A stretch of 25,465 bases of DNA from an uncultured Clostridia bacterium (GTDB taxonomy: Bacteria; Bacillota; Clostridia; Christensenellales; Aristaeellaceae). How positions within the stretch are numbered: the first letter of the stretch is position 1; each line of letters begins with the position of its first letter. Position numbers and translations under genes: made by a program. The stretch lies in assembly GCA_944363005.1 (NCBI GenBank), contig CALVTV010000184.1, positions 1-25,465 of the forward strand. Direction: 5' to 3'. This document shows, piece after piece, positions 23,740-25,465 of this stretch. Below the pieces are notes generated by a model, which saw only the letters and a list, made by a program, of their open reading frames with translations, searched no databases and had not been told where the DNA came from.

Positions 23740-24978
23740 TTATTCCGCCTCTTCCTGCGGCTCAAGCAGCAAACGAATGGCTTCCTGCAACTGCGCATCT
23801 TCGTCGTGCGGCAGGTTGTTGATGCCGTAAATGGTCACGGCGTCTTCGTCCAGCGCGACCTCAACATCGGGCTCGATGCCCACTTCGTGAATGCACTCTC
23901 CGTTCGGCGTGTAATACCGGGCTGTCGTCAGCTTGATTCCGCTTCCATCCGTAAACTCCAGCGCGCTTTGCACGACGCCTTTGCCAAACGTCTTCTCGCC
24001 CACGAGCGTGCCAACCCCATAATCGCGCACAGCGCCCGCCAGAATTTCCGAAGCACTGGCGCTATAGCCATTGACCAGCACAACCAGGGGCACGTCATAG
24101 TATTCGTCATCGACTTTGTATTCTTCCACGTAGTCGTACTTGTCCCGCATGGAAACAACCACGCCTTCCGGGAGAATCAGGTCCGCCATCTCCACGCATA
24201 CATCGACCAGACCGCCGCCGTTGTTGCGCAAATCAATGATCATGCCTTCCACATCCGCCTCGCGGAATGCATCAATTGCTTCGGCAAACCCCTCGTACGC
24301 ATTGCCCAGGAAATCGTAGACAATCACGTACCCGACATTGCCCTCGAGAATATCATATTCCACGTAGTTGATATTGACAATCTCCCGCGTGACTTCAAAA
24401 TCGATCGTTTCCAGGTCGCGCAGCACCGTAACCTTGACCGTTCCGCCCGGTTCGCCGCGCATGACATTCACCGCATCGTCCATCTCATACGCCGAATAGT
24501 AAACGTCATTGACATAGACAATCTTGTCGCCTGTGCGCATGCCGACCTTTTCCGCAGGACTTCCCTTAAATACGCGCGTGACAGTGATCATCTGGTCGGA
24601 AGGGTCCGCCAGCAATTGACAACCAATGCCCGCATATTCCCCTTCCGTCTCCTCGTTAAAGGACTCCATATCTTCCTTCGTGTAATAGGTGCTGTATACA
24701 TCGCCGATGCCTGCAATCAGCCCCAGCGCAGCGCTTTCGAGCATTTGCTCTTTGTCCACATCTTCATAATAGTAGGAATCCACCAGATCCATGAGCACGT
24801 CCAGCTTTTCAAATTGGAGCAGCCGCTCGTACTCTTCCCGGGTAATCGTGACGGTTTCCTCTTCCTCGCCGGTAAGCCAGGGAAGCATAGAGGCCGCCAA
24901 AGCCTGCGTAGAGGATGTGCAGACCATCAGGGCCACAAGGCACAACGCCATGACATGAAATTTTCTCAATCTGTTCAC
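23740..24978 (-). CDS. S41 family C-terminal processing protease
   Basis: A 412-residue exported serine protease of the CtpA/CtpB family. A signal peptide or N-terminal anchor spans about 8-29 (VMALCLVALMVC...ALAAS). A PDZ domain (about 110-190) contains GIGCQLL and GSPAEKVGMRTGDKIVYVN. The S41 catalytic domain has MIIDLRNNGGGLV (246-258), a serine in GYSASASEI (probably Ser308) and the base in GEKTFGKGVVQ (Lys333 with Gln337). In spore formers CtpB-like members cleave SpoIVFA to trigger sigma-K; whether this one does is unknown. The GTG at 24978 has GGAAAGG four bases upstream. A terminator of the upstream regulator gene lies just before it, so its promoter is not obvious. Confidence 0.94.
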   Translation of the reverse strand: MNRLRKFHVMALCLVALMVCTSSTQALAASMLPWLTGEEEETVTITREEYERLLQFEKLDVLMDLVDSYYYEDVDKEQMLESAALGLIAGIGDVYSTYYTKEDMESFNEETEGEYAGIGCQLLADPSDQMITVTRVFKGSPAEKVGMRTGDKIVYVNDVYYSAYEMDDAVNVMRGEPGGTVKVTVLRDLETIDFEVTREIVNINYVEYDILEGNVGYVIVYDFLGNAYEGFAEAIDAFREADVEGMIIDLRNNGGGLVDVCVEMADLILPEGVVVSMRDKYDYVEEYKVDDEYYDVPLVVLVNGYSASASEILAGAVRDYGVGTLVGEKTFGKGVVQSALEFTDGSGIKLTTARYYTPNGECIHEVGIEPDVEVALDEDAVTIYGINNLPHDEDAQLQEAIRLLLEPQEEAE

Positions 24979-24993
24979 ATTTCCTTTCCATTT

Positions 24994-25018
24994 GAAAACA
25001 GCCGACCTGTCGGTCGGC
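24994..25018 (-). terminator. Hairpin terminator after the CdaR/PucR-type gene
   Basis: On the minus strand GCCGACC pairs with GGTCGGC around a 4-base loop and is followed by TGTTTTC. It lies 9 bases after the stop of the regulator and 15 bases before the protease start. Confidence 0.65.
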
Positions 25019-25027
25019 GTAACCCAA

Positions 25028-25465
25028 TCAATATACAGGACGCGGCTTGTCCTTGCCGCTCTTGCCCAAGAGCATCATCATTTTGAACGTCACCGCATCG
25101 TCGAACTTGCGAAGATCCAGCCCCGTTTGACGCTGCACTTTGTCCAGGCGATAGACCAGCGTATTCCTGTGAATATAAAGCTGTCGCGCCGTATCCGACA
25201 GGTTGAGATCTTTCGCAAAGAACATCTCGATGGTATGAAGCATTTCATCATTGAACAGCCGCGCTGTCTTGCGGTTGAACAGAATGCTATGATAGCGTGC
25301 GCCCATTTCGCGCGGAATATCCATCAGGAACCGCTCGAGCACCAGGCTGCGATAGACATAAATGTGTTGCTCCGTCAGGAAAATGCCGCCAACCTCCCCA
25401 GCGCGGCGCGATTCACGATAGCGGCCGACGCCTCGACCGCATCGGTCGACGTCACCATCAAGGCT
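25028..25465 (-). CDS. CdaR/PucR-type transcription factor, C-terminal part (cut by window edge)
   Basis: The open frame runs from the stop at 25028 to the right edge without interruption (145 codons); the start lies beyond the window. The visible part ends in a PucR C-terminal helix-turn-helix domain: HTIEMFFAKDLNLSDTARQL, then YIHRNTLVYRLDKVQRQTGLDL, and a closing FDDAVTFKMMML. Before it is the linker with YVYRSLVLERFLMDIP typical of CdaR-like regulators. These proteins usually sense small metabolites (sugar diacids, purines, amino acids) through N-terminal domains not seen here. An in-frame GTG at 25342 is not the true start, because family similarity continues upstream of it. Confidence 0.85.
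   Translation of the reverse strand, partial: SLDGDVDRCGRGVGRYRESRRAGEVGGIFLTEQHIYVYRSLVLERFLMDIPREMGARYHSILFNRKTARLFNDEMLHTIEMFFAKDLNLSDTARQLYIHRNTLVYRLDKVQRQTGLDLRKFDDAVTFKMMMLLGKSGKDKPRPVY

Noticed and set aside
1..25465. tRNA, rRNA, CRISPR arrays, insertion sequences or phage genes.
   Set aside because: Looked for by eye on both strands; no repeat-spacer pattern, transposase, integrase or RNA-gene-like segment was found.

Overview
The window reads as a chromosomal segment from a spore-forming, Gram-positive Clostridia-type bacterium with fairly GC-rich DNA. The evidence is a nearly complete spoIIIA engulfment-channel operon, strong GGAGG-type ribosome binding sites on most genes, and a gene set (DegV, SpoIIIA, clostridial-type LysA, CdaR/PucR-type regulator) typical of that class. 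A Christensenellales-like lineage is a guess from composition and gene style, not a demonstrated placement. Almost everything is on the minus strand; only two genes (6773-8773 and 9992-11218) are on the plus strand.

Layout, left to right. (1) 1-3556, minus: spoIIIAG (cut by the window edge), a very short spoIIIAF, spoIIIAE, spoIIIAD (no ordinary start codon where its conserved N-terminus begins), spoIIIAC, spoIIIAB and spoIIIAA (reads 131 nt into spoIIIAB). Transcription runs AA to AG. (2) 3577-5930: a terminator hairpin, then thiI and a NifS/IscS-type cysteine desulfurase, a two-gene sulfur-transfer operon. (3) 5961-8811: a terminator, a small two-helix membrane protein with its own extended -10 promoter, and a divergent 666-residue zinc-ribbon/coiled-coil/transmembrane/beta-domain protein of unknown role, closed by a strong hairpin. 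(4) 8813-12575: an M20 metallopeptidase and a divergent serine beta-lactamase-like hydrolase, then a convergent lysA with a strong sigma-A-type promoter. (5) 12618-17219: tadA, degV, a solitary ParB-like gene and comEC, all minus. (6) 17236-23659: an FrhB-type iron-sulfur flavoprotein, a polysaccharide pyruvyl transferase and four family-2 glycosyltransferases, tightly packed with ATGA overlaps, behind an extended -10 promoter with a palindrome just upstream. (7) 23697-25465: an S41 C-terminal processing protease with its terminator, and the 3' part of a CdaR/PucR-type transcription factor running off the right edge.

How they work together: SpoIIIA proteins build the mother-cell half of the mother cell-forespore channel. 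The desulfurase supplies persulfide sulfur to ThiI for tRNA 4-thiouridine and/or thiazole. The glycosyltransferase/pyruvyl transferase block probably makes a pyruvylated surface glycan side chain. No polymerase, flippase or initiating transferase is visible, so it depends on genes elsewhere. ComEC to TadA follow in the same direction with short gaps and no clear terminator, so read-through from the glycan promoter to the tadA terminator is possible.

The most interesting points are the oddities in spoIIIA (reduced AF, AD start, AA/AB overlap), the orphan zinc-ribbon membrane protein, the solitary ParB-like protein with altered CTP-pocket motifs, and the FrhB-like protein inside a glycan operon. 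No RNA genes, CRISPR arrays, insertion sequences or phage genes were seen. There is no gene-free stretch longer than 300 bases; the longest gap is 6541-6772.
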